From positions 9,768,501 to 9,832,500 of the forward strand of contig NZ_AP018448.1 in NCBI RefSeq assembly GCF_030294945.1: a stretch of 64,000 nt of DNA, in the 5' to 3' direction. Below, piece after piece: positions 17,211-24,999 of this stretch. The notes beneath the pieces were generated by a model that did not search any database, had not been told where the DNA came from, and was given only the letters and a program-made list of their open reading frames with translations. Each line of letters opens with the position of its first letter. Position 1 is the stretch's first letter. Origin of the DNA: Streptomyces graminofaciens. Lineage in GTDB: Bacteria > Actinomycetota > Actinomycetes > Streptomycetales > Streptomycetaceae. The translations under genes and the position numbers were made by a program.

Positions 17211-17387
17211 GGCGTGTTTCGAAAGTGGCGTCGTCCGCCCGGAGGGCGGGGCCCGCGGCGTCTGGTGCGGTGCGTCGCAAGGCGGAGGGTCGTCCGCGTA
17301 CTGGGCGTACGTGGACGATCCCGACAACGCGGCGAGGTGCCGTGCCAGGCGTCGCGGGGCAGACGGGACTTTCGAAACACGCCCTAG
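17207..17387. mobile_element. 181-bp MITE-like element with perfect 20-bp terminal inverted repeats
   Basis: The left end CTAGGGCGTGTTTCGAAAGT (17207-17226) is repeated exactly, inverted, at 17368-17387. The interior is an imperfect palindrome along its whole length, centred near the GTAC-TGGGC-GTAC segment, so one strand can fold into a long hairpin. It has no coding capacity. CTAG at both outer ends, with TA as a possible target duplication, fits mobilisation by an IS630/Tc1-type transposase (inference). The insertion left the aminotransferase stop codon (TAG at 17208-17210) intact. From memory, similar elements recur in Streptomyces genomes. Confidence 0.8.
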
Positions 17388-17517
17388 AGGGCGTCGCGCG
17401 GCTCGCACCCCCGGCGGTCACGGCGTGAACCCCGGCGGACACGACGCGCCGAACCACCGCCGGTCCGGCGGAACCACTGGCGCCGCCCCCGCGAGAACGC
17501 TAGGAAGGCAGCACGAG

Positions 17518-18126
17518 GTGGTGGTGCCGGTGGAGCCGACGCTCGAACAGCCGTCCAACGATGTGGAGTTGCATCGGCGGCTGGTCTACGGGGACGAGTC
17601 CGCGCTGCGCGAGGCGTACGCGGCGTACGGGGGACTCGTCAGGCGCGTGGCCGTCCGGGTCACGCGCAGCCCGGCCGCCGCCGAGGACGTGGCGCAGGAG
17701 GTCTTCGCGCAGCTGTGGAGCAGGCCGTACGGCTTCGACGCGAGCAGAGGCTCCCTGCGCACCTGGCTGTCCATGCTCGCCCACCGGCGGGCCGTCGACT
17801 GGGTGCGCAGCGAGGCCCGGCACCGCAAGGACGCCGGTACGGACGACTCGGCGCTGCACGCCATCCCCGACACCGGACCCGGCCCGGACGAGACGGTCGT
17901 CGACCGCGAACGCTCCCTCCTGCTGCACTCCGCCCTCGCCGAACTCCCGCGCCCCCAGCGGGAGGTGGTCCACCTCGCCTACTTCGCGGGCCGCACCTAC
18001 CGGCAGGCCGCCGTGGAGCTGGGTATCCCCGAGGGCACCGCGAAGACCCGGCTGCGCACCGCTCTGCGCAGACTCGCCGAGTCCCTCGCGGATCCACCGG
18101 ACACGGCCCGGGCGAGGGGCGTGTGA
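17518..18126 (+). CDS. ECF RNA polymerase sigma factor (SigK/SigL-like)
   Basis: 202 residues from the GTG at 17518, nine bases after AGGAAGG; two more GTG codons follow directly and could also serve. Region 2 (DESALREAYAAYGGLVRRVAVRVTRSPAAAEDVAQEVFAQLW split over residues 25-70) and region 4 (LPRPQREVVHLAYFAGRTYRQAAVELGIPEGTAKTRLRTALRRL, residues about 145-190) are complete. It is followed 76 bp later by a zinc-finger anti-sigma-type gene, the usual sigma/anti-sigma order. The MITE-like element lies 130 bp upstream and may affect its promoter. Confidence 0.9.
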   Translation: MVVPVEPTLEQPSNDVELHRRLVYGDESALREAYAAYGGLVRRVAVRVTRSPAAAEDVAQEVFAQLWSRPYGFDASRGSLRTWLSMLAHRRAVDWVRSEARHRKDAGTDDSALHAIPDTGPGPDETVVDRERSLLLHSALAELPRPQREVVHLAYFAGRTYRQAAVELGIPEGTAKTRLRTALRRLAESLADPPDTARARGV

Positions 18127-18202
18127 TGGGGGCGCGCGGAACGGGCGAGGCCGGGCCGGTCCTGCGTATCGTGGGAGTGGCAGGGCGAAAGGGCGACGCG
18201 CG

Positions 18203-19213
18203 ATGACCAACGACCACGACGGGGTGCGGGAGCTGCTGGCCGCCTGGGCCGTCGGCGCGCTGCTCCCCGGCGACGAGCGGACGGTTTTCTCCCACCTGGC
18301 CCGGTGCGAGACCTGTGCGGCGGAGGCCGAACGGCTCCGGGCGACGGTACGGCTGCTGAACGGCACGCCCGACCCCGGCCCCGCGTCCGCCGGCGCGGAC
18401 GGCGTCCTCGCCCTCGCCCTGCGCACCCGCCGGCCCCGCACCCCCGAGGTCGCCCCGCACGCCGCGCCGTACGCAGCCGCCGTGGCCGGACTCCAGGCGC
18501 TGGTGGGGGAGTTGGACGGCCGCTGGAGCACTCCGGTCGTGCACGACTGGGACGCCCACGCGACCGTCGCCCACCTCGTCGCCGCCGACGAACACCTCGC
18601 CGTACGCCTCGGCCTCGACGCGCGCGTCCCCGCCTCACGCATCCCGGAGGGGTCCCGCCCGGGCGAAGCCTGGAACCGGCGCACCGCCGACGTCATCGCC
18701 CACGAGCACGGCCGTACGCCCGAGGAGACGGTCGCCACCTGGGCCGCGCAGGCCACCGCGCTGCTGGCCACGCCCGAGGCCCGCGATCCCGAACTCGCCG
18801 CCCGCGCGGTGACGTTGATGGGCCTCAGGCTCCCCATCGCCGACCACTACGTGGTGCGCGCCTTCGAGACCTGGATCCACACGGACGACATCGGCCGCGC
18901 CGTGGGACTCCCCGTACCGCCGCCCCCCGACGAGCACCTGCGCCTGCTGGTCCGTCTGGCGGTACGCATCCTGGGCCTGGCCCTGCAGGGCGCCCCTCCG
19001 GTGTTCTTGGAGGTCACGGGCGTGCCCGAGGCCCGCTGGGTCCTGGGCTCCGACGCCGAGCCCGTCACCGCCGAGCTGACCCTGAACCCGGTCGACTTCT
19101 GCCTCCTGGTGGGCGGCCGCTACGCCCCGGAGGAGGTACCGAGGGCCGAAACGGGGGACCAGGGGGCGGTACGGAACGTATTGGAGAGGGCGGCGGCATT
19201 GGCGTGGTTGTGA
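18203..19213 (+). CDS. Zinc-finger anti-sigma factor fused to a mycothiol-dependent maleylpyruvate isomerase-type (DinB-like) domain
   Basis: 336 residues. Residues 1-50 are a ZAS-type anti-sigma domain: a helical ELLAAWAVGALLPGDERTVFSHL then H-x3-C-x2-C (HLARCETC) for zinc. From about residue 95 onward there is a second domain of the MDMPI/DinB-like fold (GELDGRWSTPVVHDWDAHATVAHLVAADEHLAV, a second helix pair, and ADHYVVRAFETWIHTDDIGRAVG). The partner is almost certainly the upstream ECF sigma. No membrane helix is present, so it is a soluble regulator. The mycothiol-linked fold suggests sensing of redox state or an electrophile (inference). Confidence 0.82.
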   Translation: MTNDHDGVRELLAAWAVGALLPGDERTVFSHLARCETCAAEAERLRATVRLLNGTPDPGPASAGADGVLALALRTRRPRTPEVAPHAAPYAAAVAGLQALVGELDGRWSTPVVHDWDAHATVAHLVAADEHLAVRLGLDARVPASRIPEGSRPGEAWNRRTADVIAHEHGRTPEETVATWAAQATALLATPEARDPELAARAVTLMGLRLPIADHYVVRAFETWIHTDDIGRAVGLPVPPPPDEHLRLLVRLAVRILGLALQGAPPVFLEVTGVPEARWVLGSDAEPVTAELTLNPVDFCLLVGGRYAPEEVPRAETGDQGAVRNVLERAAALAWL

Positions 19214-19259
19214 GAGGGGGCGCCTGCCGGCCGCCGTTCCCCTGAAGGGCCTGGGACTG

Positions 19260-19320
19260 TTTCGATTTACGGCTCCGCCGCGTGGGCCCGACCGGCCGCG
19301 ACGGACCCGCGGCCGGCAGA
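19260..19320. repeat. Dispersed intergenic repeat, copy A
   Basis: Carries the 17-bp core CGGCTCCGCCGCGTGGG (19270-19286) found identically in copies near 35.3 kb (inverted) and 42.2 kb, with similar flanks (TCGAT..., CGACCxGCC...). Non-coding, between the anti-sigma and MarR genes. Confidence 0.7.
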
Positions 19321-19357
19321 CACTTACAGCCCCGACGGCGCGCTTCCGTAAAAGCGC

Positions 19358-19831
19358 CTATCGGTCGTCGGACTCCGTGCAGAGGTTCGTCTCGACACGG
19401 GCCAGGAGCCCCAGAAGCTGCTGCCGCTCGGCGACGTCAAGCCCCGCCAAGGTCTGCTCCTCCAACTCCGCCCACGCCCGCTCCACCTGCTCCTGCAGCG
19501 CGCAGCTCTCCGTCGCCTCGACCAGCACCGCCCGCCGATCCGCGGGATCCGCCCGCCGCCGAACGTGCCCGGCCCCCTCCAGCCGCTGCAGCATCTTCGT
19601 GACCGTCGACGGATCGAGGCCCAGCAGCTTGATCAGGTCGGACTGACGGGCCGGCCCGTCCTCCCACAGACGCATCATCACCAGCTCCTGCCCGGGGTGC
19701 AGCCCCAGCCCCCGCAGCAGCCGCCCGGCGGCGTAGCGGTGCAGCCGGGCCACGCGGGACACGGCGTGGCTGACCGGCCCCCCGCGCGCGGCGGACGGCA
19801 GTGCGGACGAACAGTCCTCGGTGGCCTCCAT
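19358..19831 (-). CDS. MarR-family transcriptional regulator
   Basis: 157 residues; GGGGAG precedes the ATG by six bases. The winged helix-turn-helix is plain: HPGQELVMMRLWEDGPARQSDLIKLLGLDPSTVTKMLQRLEGAGHVRRR followed by the wing DPADRRAVLVE, with dimerisation helices at both ends. It is divergent from an old-yellow-enzyme-type reductase and two GTTGGCCGACCA sites lie between the genes, so it probably represses the reductase and itself. Candidate ligands are electrophilic quinones or enones. Confidence 0.9.
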   Translation of the reverse strand: MEATEDCSSALPSAARGGPVSHAVSRVARLHRYAAGRLLRGLGLHPGQELVMMRLWEDGPARQSDLIKLLGLDPSTVTKMLQRLEGAGHVRRRADPADRRAVLVEATESCALQEQVERAWAELEEQTLAGLDVAERQQLLGLLARVETNLCTESDDR

Positions 19832-19888
19832 CAGAACTCCCCGGTCAGCAGGGCCTCTGTGCCCCAGCCTACCCGCCCCGGAAAAAAG

Positions 19889-19945
19889 GTTGGCCGACCA
19901 AGGAATGGGCTACGGTACTCCTCGGTTGCATTAGTTGGCCGACCA
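19889..19945. promoter_or_regulatory. Two MarR-type operator copies
   Basis: GTTGGCCGACCA occurs at 19889-19900 and 19934-19945, 45 bp apart in direct orientation. Each is a near-palindrome (TTGGCCGACCAA for the first). They flank the probable reductase promoter. Confidence 0.7.
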
Positions 19946-19970
19946 CGTAATCCATTCATCGGGAGTTACC

Positions 19971-21032
19971 GTGACCACCGCGTTCGACCCCATCGACCTC
20001 TCCGGCACACCGCTCGCCAACCGCATCGCCATGGCGCCGATGACCCGCAGCCGCGCCGACGAGGGCGGCCGTCCGACCGGTCTCACCGCCGATTACTACG
20101 CGCAGCGCGCCACCGCCGGCCTGATAGTCACCGAGGGCATCCAGCCGTCGTACGTCGGCCAGGGCTATCCGAACACCCCCGGGCTGCATCACGAGGAGCA
20201 GGTGGCCGCCTGGCGCGAGGTCACCGACGCCGTGCACGCGGCGGGCGGCCGGATCTTCGCCCAGCTGATGCACACCGGCCGTATCGGCCACCCCGTGCTG
20301 CTCCCCGAGGGCTTGCACCCCGTGGGCGTGTCGGCGGTGGCGGCGCAGGGGCAGGTCTTCACCCATGAGGGCCCGAAGGACTTCGTGACCCCGCGCGAGC
20401 TGACCCACGACGAGGTGCTGGAGACGATCCAGGACTTCGCGGCAGCCGCCCGAGGCGCGATCGAGGCCGGCTTCGACGGCGTCGAACTGCACGGTGCCAA
20501 CGGCTATCTGATCCACCAGTTCCTCGCGCCCGGCTCCAACCTGCGCACCGACGAGTGGGGCGGCTCCGAGGAGAACCGCATCCGCTTCGCCGTCGAGAGC
20601 GTGAAGGCCGTGGCGGAGGCGATCGGTGCCCACCGCACGGGTCTGCGCCTGTCGCCCGGCAACCCGTTCAACGACATCAGCGAGCCCGACCCGGAGTCCA
20701 CGTACACCGCGCTCGTCCAGGCCCTGCAGCCGCTCGGCCTCGCCTATCTGCACATCGGCGAGGTCCCCGGGCGGCGCGAGCTGACCCAGCGGCTGCGCAA
20801 GCTGTTCTCCGGCACACTCATCCTCAACCCGGCGACCGAGGGCCCCACCGGCCCCGACGAGCTGGCGCTGATCGAGGACGGCACCGCAGACCTCGTCTCC
20901 TTCGGCCAGCTCTTCCTCGCCAACCCGGACCTCCCGGCCAGGCTGAGGGCGGGCGGCCCGTACAACGAGCCCGACGGCACGACCTTCTACGGCGGGGACG
21001 CGAAGGGATACACGGACTACCCCGCGCTGTAA
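19971..21032 (+). CDS. Old yellow enzyme-family alkene reductase
   Basis: 353 residues from the GTG at 19971, which follows GGGAG; a TTG 36 bases upstream lies inside an operator copy and is rejected. TIM-barrel FMN enzyme with NRIAMAPMTRSRA (FMN contact), AQLMHTGRIGHP, the family signature FDGVELHGANGYLIHQFLAPGSN, and NRIRFAVE. The substrate-binding pair is His-x-x-Asn (HGAN), as in NemA-type reductases. It reduces activated C=C bonds of enones, nitroalkenes or quinones with NAD(P)H. It is regulated with the divergent MarR gene and ends at a strong terminator. Confidence 0.9.
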   Translation: MTTAFDPIDLSGTPLANRIAMAPMTRSRADEGGRPTGLTADYYAQRATAGLIVTEGIQPSYVGQGYPNTPGLHHEEQVAAWREVTDAVHAAGGRIFAQLMHTGRIGHPVLLPEGLHPVGVSAVAAQGQVFTHEGPKDFVTPRELTHDEVLETIQDFAAAARGAIEAGFDGVELHGANGYLIHQFLAPGSNLRTDEWGGSEENRIRFAVESVKAVAEAIGAHRTGLRLSPGNPFNDISEPDPESTYTALVQALQPLGLAYLHIGEVPGRRELTQRLRKLFSGTLILNPATEGPTGPDELALIEDGTADLVSFGQLFLANPDLPARLRAGGPYNEPDGTTFYGGDAKGYTDYPAL

Positions 21033-21036
21033 GGCA

Positions 21037-21079
21037 GTCGGGGGCCGCTCGCGCACGAGGTGCGCGAGCGGCCCCCGAC
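21037..21079. terminator. Strong bidirectional terminator
   Basis: A perfect 20-bp stem (21037-21056 with 21060-21079) closed by a 3-nt loop between the convergent reductase and ectD genes. Confidence 0.9.
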
Positions 21080-21099
21080 CCACCCGACCCGCCGGATGC

Positions 21100-21987
21100 T
21101 CACCTCACCGGCGTGAAGTCCCTCGCCCCGATGAACTCCGGACGCCGTACCGGCGCCGCGAACGGCTCGACCGCCTCGTTCTCCACGCTGTTGAACACGA
21201 TGAAGACGTTGCTGCGCGGGAACGGCGTGATGTTGTCGCCGGAGCCGTGCATGCAGTTGCAGTCGAACCAGGTCGCCGAACCGGCCTTCCCGGTGAACAG
21301 CTTGATGCCGTGCTCACCGGCCATGGCGGTCAGCGCCTCGTCGGACGGCGTGCCCGCGTCCTGCATCTGGAGCGACTTCTTGTAGTTGTCCTCGGGCGTC
21401 GCCCCGGCGCAGCCCAGGAACGTGCGGTGCGAGCCGGGCATGATCATCAGCCCGCCGTTGGTGTCGTGGTTCTCGGTCAGCGCGATCGAGACGGACACCG
21501 TCCGCATGTTCGGCAGACCGTCCTCGGCGTGCCAGGTCTCGAAGTCCGAGTGCCAGTAGAAGCCGGAGGCGCCGAAGCCGGGCTTGACGTTGATGCGCGA
21601 CTGGTGGACGTACACGTCCGAGCCGAGGAGCTGCCGGGCGCGCCCGACGACCCGCTCGTCCCGCACGAGCCGCGCGAACACCTCGCTGATCCGGTGCACC
21701 TCGAAGACGGACCGGATCTCCTTCGACTTCGGCTCGATGATCGACCGCTCGTCGGCACGGATCGCCGGGTCGGTGACGAGGCGCTCCAACTCCTGCCGGT
21801 AGACGGCGACTTCCTCCTCGCCGATCAGCTCCTCGACGGCGAGGAAGCCGTCGCGCTCGTAGGTGTGGAGGTCGGTGAGGGAGATCGGGCCGGGGGTGCC
21901 GGGGGCACCCCAGACGACCGGATCCTGGCGTGGGACGGTCACCTCTGTGGTGCCGCGGCTCGGGTAAAGGTCGGTGATCGTGGTCAT
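21100..21987 (-). CDS. ectD: Ectoine 5-hydroxylase
   Basis: 295 residues; GGAGGAGGG precedes the ATG. A non-heme iron, 2-oxoglutarate-dependent dioxygenase of the PhyH superfamily. The EctD consensus FYWHSDFETWHAEDGLP gives the iron ligands His and Asp, a distal His follows in MPGSHRTFLG, and WFDCNCMHGSGDNITPFPRSN matches the C-terminal family block. It converts ectoine to 5-hydroxyectoine for osmotic and heat protection. It is the last gene of ectABCD and is separated from ectC by only 2 bp. Confidence 0.97.
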   Translation of the reverse strand: MTTITDLYPSRGTTEVTVPRQDPVVWGAPGTPGPISLTDLHTYERDGFLAVEELIGEEEVAVYRQELERLVTDPAIRADERSIIEPKSKEIRSVFEVHRISEVFARLVRDERVVGRARQLLGSDVYVHQSRINVKPGFGASGFYWHSDFETWHAEDGLPNMRTVSVSIALTENHDTNGGLMIMPGSHRTFLGCAGATPEDNYKKSLQMQDAGTPSDEALTAMAGEHGIKLFTGKAGSATWFDCNCMHGSGDNITPFPRSNVFIVFNSVENEAVEPFAAPVRRPEFIGARDFTPVR

Positions 21988-21989
21988 GG

Positions 21990-22388
21990 TCAGCCCTCCT
22001 CCGTCAGCAGGGGATAGACGCCGTTCTCGTCGTGGTCCTCCCGTCCGGTCACGGGCGGGTTGAAGACGCAGATGCAGCGGAAGTCCTCCTTCACGCGGAG
22101 CGTGTGCCGCTCGTGCCCGTCGAGGAGGTACATGGTCCCGGGCGTGATCGTGTGGGCCAGCCCGGTCTCGTGGTCGGTGAGTTCGGCCTCGCCCTCGACG
22201 CAGACCACGGCCTCTATGTGGTTGGCGTACCACATGGCCGTCTCCGTGCCCGCGTACAGGACGGTCTCGTGGAGCGAGAACCCGACCCGCTCCTTCGCCA
22301 GCACGATGCGTTTGCTCTCCCAGGTGCCGGACGCCGACTTCACATGCCGGTCGGTTCCTTCGATGTCTTTGAACGAACGGACGATCAC
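21990..22388 (-). CDS. ectC: L-ectoine synthase
   Basis: 132 residues from GTG at 22388. A cupin-fold protein: [38 protein letters not shown] contains the metal-binding and substrate-binding residues of ectoine synthase, and [16 protein letters not shown] the second cupin motif. It closes the ring of N-gamma-acetyl-diaminobutyrate to give ectoine. Third gene of the operon. Confidence 0.97.
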   Translation of the reverse strand: MIVRSFKDIEGTDRHVKSASGTWESKRIVLAKERVGFSLHETVLYAGTETAMWYANHIEAVVCVEGEAELTDHETGLAHTITPGTMYLLDGHERHTLRVKEDFRCICVFNPPVTGREDHDENGVYPLLTEEG

Positions 22389-22408
22389 GGTGGTGCGATG
22401 CCTCCTTG

Positions 22409-23680
22409 CTAGACGGTTTCGCGTACGGCGCGGGCGAGGACGCTCATTCCCTCGTCCAGTTCCTCGGGGGTGACGGTCAGCGCGGGCAGCAGCTTCAACA
22501 CCTCGCCTTCCGGGCCGGACGTCTCGACGAGCAGCCCGAGGTCGAACGCGCGCCGTGCGACCCGCCCGGCACGCCCCTTGTCGTGGAACTCCATGCCCCA
22601 CACGAGCCCGCGCCCCCGGTACTCCCTGACGTCGGCCGGGTTCTCCTCGCAGATCGCGATGAGCCCCTGCTCGACCTGCTCCCCGCGCGCCCGGGTCTGC
22701 TTCTCCATCGCCGAGCCGTCGGCCCAGTACGTCTCCAGGGCCGCGGTGGCCGTGACGAACGCGGGGTTGTTGCCGCGGAAGGTGCCGTTGTGCTCGCCGG
22801 GCTCCCAGATGTCCAGCTCGGGCTTGAACAGGCAGAGGGACATGGGCAGTCCGTAGCCGCTGATCGACTTCGAGACGGTGACGATGTCGGGGGTGATGCC
22901 GGCCTCCTCGAAGGAGAAGAAGGCGCCGGTCCGTCCGCAGCCCATCTGGATGTCGTCGACGATGAGCAGCATGTCCTGGCGCGCGCAGAGCTCGGCGAGC
23001 GCGCGCAGCCACTCGGGACGCGCGACATTGATGCCGCCCTCGCCCTGTACGGTCTCCACGATCACGGCGGCCGGCTTGTTGAGCCCGGAGCCCTGGTCCT
23101 CCAGGAGCCGCTCGAACCACAGGAAGTCCGGGACCCTGCCGTCGAAGTAGTTGTCGAACGGCATGGGCGTGCCGTGGACGAGCGGAATCCCTGCGCCGGC
23201 CCGCTTGAAGGCGTTGCCGGTGACGGCCAACGACCCCAGCGACATCCCGTGGAAGGCGTTGGTGAACGACACGATGGCCTCGCGCCCCTTCACCTTCCGC
23301 GCCAGCTTCAGCGCGGACTCCACGGCGTTGGTGCCGGTCGGCCCCGGGAACATGACCTTGTAGGGCAGGTCGCGCGGGCGCAGCACCAGGTTCTGGAAGG
23401 ACTCCAGGAACGCGCGCTTGGCGCTCGTCGACATGTCGAGGCCGTGGGTGACGCCGTCGCGCTCCAGATAGTCGATGAGGGCGCGTTTGAGTACGGGGTT
23501 GTTGTGGCCGTAGTTGAGTGATCCGGCGCCCGCGAAGAAGTCGAGATACGCGTGGCCGTCCTCGTCGTACATCCGGCTGCCCTGCGCGCGGTCGAAGACC
23601 GTGGGCCAGCCGCGGCAGTAGCTGCGCACCTCCGACTCCAGGGTCTCGAAGACGCTGAGGTCGGGCTGGGTGATGGTCAC
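22409..23680 (-). CDS. ectB: L-2,4-diaminobutyrate transaminase
   Basis: 423 residues from GTG at 23680 with GAGGAG about ten bases upstream. Class III PLP aminotransferase: FNQ-like pocket residues in [29 protein letters not shown] (PLP ring Asp), and the Schiff-base lysine in [14 protein letters not shown]. It transfers the amino group of glutamate to aspartate-semialdehyde, the first committed ectoine step. Twenty bp separate it from ectC and 13 bp from ectA. Confidence 0.97.
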   Translation of the reverse strand: MTITQPDLSVFETLESEVRSYCRGWPTVFDRAQGSRMYDEDGHAYLDFFAGAGSLNYGHNNPVLKRALIDYLERDGVTHGLDMSTSAKRAFLESFQNLVLRPRDLPYKVMFPGPTGTNAVESALKLARKVKGREAIVSFTNAFHGMSLGSLAVTGNAFKRAGAGIPLVHGTPMPFDNYFDGRVPDFLWFERLLEDQGSGLNKPAAVIVETVQGEGGINVARPEWLRALAELCARQDMLLIVDDIQMGCGRTGAFFSFEEAGITPDIVTVSKSISGYGLPMSLCLFKPELDIWEPGEHNGTFRGNNPAFVTATAALETYWADGSAMEKQTRARGEQVEQGLIAICEENPADVREYRGRGLVWGMEFHDKGRAGRVARRAFDLGLLVETSGPEGEVLKLLPALTVTPEELDEGMSVLARAVRETV

Positions 23681-23693
23681 GGTGAATCGCTCC

Positions 23694-24218
23694 TCAGGAG
23701 GACGAATTGGTCAACGGGCCTATGCGGTAAAGGACTTCGGGGTCGTGCGGGCCGTCCGGGAACAGCTCCGTGTCGAACAGCACCTCCCGCTCGACGGCGG
23801 CCGAGTGCCGCTCGGCGAACGAGGTGAACAGCCGCTCGGAGGCGGTGTTGCCCGGGGTGATCGTCGTCTCGACGGTGGTCAGCCCGCGCTCGGCGCCGAG
23901 CCGCGCGGTCAGCGCGTCGAGCAGCGCGGCGGCGAGCCCCCGTCCCCGGTGACGCTCGTCGACCGCGACCTGCCAGACGAGCAGGGTGCGCGGGCGTTCC
24001 GGCCGCACATAGCCGGTGACGAACCCGACGGGCTCCCCGTCCCTCCCGCGCGCCACCGCCGAGGTGCCGGCGAAGTCACGGCACCACAGCAGATAGCTGT
24101 AGGAGGAGTTCAGATCGAGCGTCCGGGATTCCTTGGCGATACGCCATAGTGCGGCCCCGTCCGCTACCGACGGGCGGTCGATGCGCAGGTCTGCTTGTAC
24201 GGCTTGCACGGCAGTCAT
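23694..24218 (-). CDS. ectA: L-2,4-diaminobutyrate N-gamma-acetyltransferase
   Basis: 174 residues, GNAT fold. LDLNSSYSYLLWCRDF is the EctA signature for substrate recognition; VDERHRGRGLAAALLDAL is the acetyl-CoA loop. First gene of ectABCD. Its upstream region contains an interrupted palindrome 15 bp from the start codon over a candidate -10, suggesting direct repression or a leader hairpin. Ectoine operons are usually induced by salt or heat. Confidence 0.95.
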   Translation of the reverse strand: MTAVQAVQADLRIDRPSVADGAALWRIAKESRTLDLNSSYSYLLWCRDFAGTSAVARGRDGEPVGFVTGYVRPERPRTLLVWQVAVDERHRGRGLAAALLDALTARLGAERGLTTVETTITPGNTASERLFTSFAERHSAAVEREVLFDTELFPDGPHDPEVLYRIGPLTNSSS

Positions 24219-24232
24219 GTGGCTTGAATTTA

Positions 24233-24265
24233 CCGAGCGGAATTCTTAATTGCATTCCCGCTCGG
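24233..24265 (-). promoter_or_regulatory. Inverted repeat upstream of ectA
   Basis: CCGAGCGGAAT and ATTCCCGCTCGG form an 11-12 bp inverted repeat with one unpaired base and a short A/T-rich centre. It lies 15 bp upstream of the ectA ATG and overlaps TAAGAAT, a possible -10. The remaining bases to 24582 hold a CACACGTGTG palindrome (24385-24394) and no gene that can be supported. Confidence 0.5.
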
Positions 24266-24582
24266 GGTTATGAACGGGCCCCTTGTGTGTTATCGCGCGG
24301 GCGCGGGTGGGTGCGCGGCTCGGCGTCAATAGTGGGTGCTTTGGCAGGGTAAGTAGCCATAAAAGGGTCGGGTGTGGAGTCGATCACACGTGTGCGACCC
24401 TCACGGGATCTTCTCGGATCGCCCCCCTCGGTGTTCGCGAAATCTTTGCGTTTGGAAGGGGGAGGAGCGGGCAGGAGAATGTGGGGTCCTGCCCTGATGA
24501 ATTCCGGTGAATTGTTGCGGGAAATGATTCGGGAGATTGATTGGGGGAAGGGTCGGGAAAGGAGTGGAAGGAGGTCGGGAAT

Positions 24583-24900
24583 TCAGGCGCCGGTGACTCC
24601 GTCGATGCGTTCGCGCACGATGTCGGCGTGGCCGTTGTGGCGGGCGTACTCCTCGATCATGTGCAGGCGGATCCAGCGGAGGCCGACCTCCACGCCGCCC
24701 AACGCCCGCTCGAACCAGTTCCGTTCGACCTCGGTGACATGCCGCACCAGACCCAGCAGCGTGAGCTCGGACGGCTCGGACGGCTCGGACGGCTCGGACG
24801 GCTCGGCCGCCGCGAGCCGCACCTGTGCGTCGTACAGGCCCACGCACTTCAGCTCAGGGGTCGCCCTTGCAGGGGCGCGGGGAACTGCGCGAGCAACCAC
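24583..24900 (-). pseudogene. Remnant of a DinB/DUF664-family protein gene
   Basis: The frame encodes LTLLGLVRHVTEVERNWF and [26 protein letters not shown], the first and last conserved blocks of DUF664/DinB-like proteins. Only about 12 residues lie between them, where complete proteins have roughly 70. The N-terminus before ELKCVGLYDAQ (about base 24855) is also lost and runs into dispersed-repeat sequence. It therefore looks doubly deleted. A 9-bp tandem repeat inserts PSEPSEPSE. A shortened functional protein is unlikely because the metal-binding middle helix is missing. Confidence 0.7.
24766..24806. repeat. Tandem 9-bp repeat (CTCGGACGG, 4.5 copies)
   Basis: Four exact copies plus CTCGG inside the DinB remnant, translating to repeated Pro-Ser-Glu on the minus strand. 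A slippage-prone microsatellite. Confidence 0.9.
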
Positions 24901-24912
24901 AACGAACCCGCA
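24872..24912. repeat. Dispersed intergenic repeat, copy B (short form)
   Basis: GGGGCGCGGGGAACTGCGCG followed by AGCAACCACAACGAACCCGC. It resembles the right flank of copy D (GCGCGACCAGCCACGACGAACCCGC) but lacks the 17-bp core. It adjoins the broken 5' end of the DinB remnant. Confidence 0.55.
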
Positions 24913-24999
24913 CCCGCCCGAGCAACGCCAACCACCCCCACCGCCCGAACAACGGCGACCACCCCCGCAGAGAACGCGCTCCCTACGCCCACACGGTTC

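Noticed and set aside
21100..24218. Ectoine genes considered as part of a larger secondary-metabolite cluster
   Set aside because: Only the four canonical ect genes are present, with no further tailoring or export genes nearby.
24379..24398. GTCGATCACACGTGTGCGAC considered as a 20-bp palindrome
   Set aside because: Only the central 10 bp are symmetric; the outer GTCG/CGAC are off-centre by two bases.
24766..24806. Short regular repeats considered as a CRISPR array
   Set aside because: The unit is 9 bp with no spacers; it is a tandem microsatellite. No other array or cas gene was seen.
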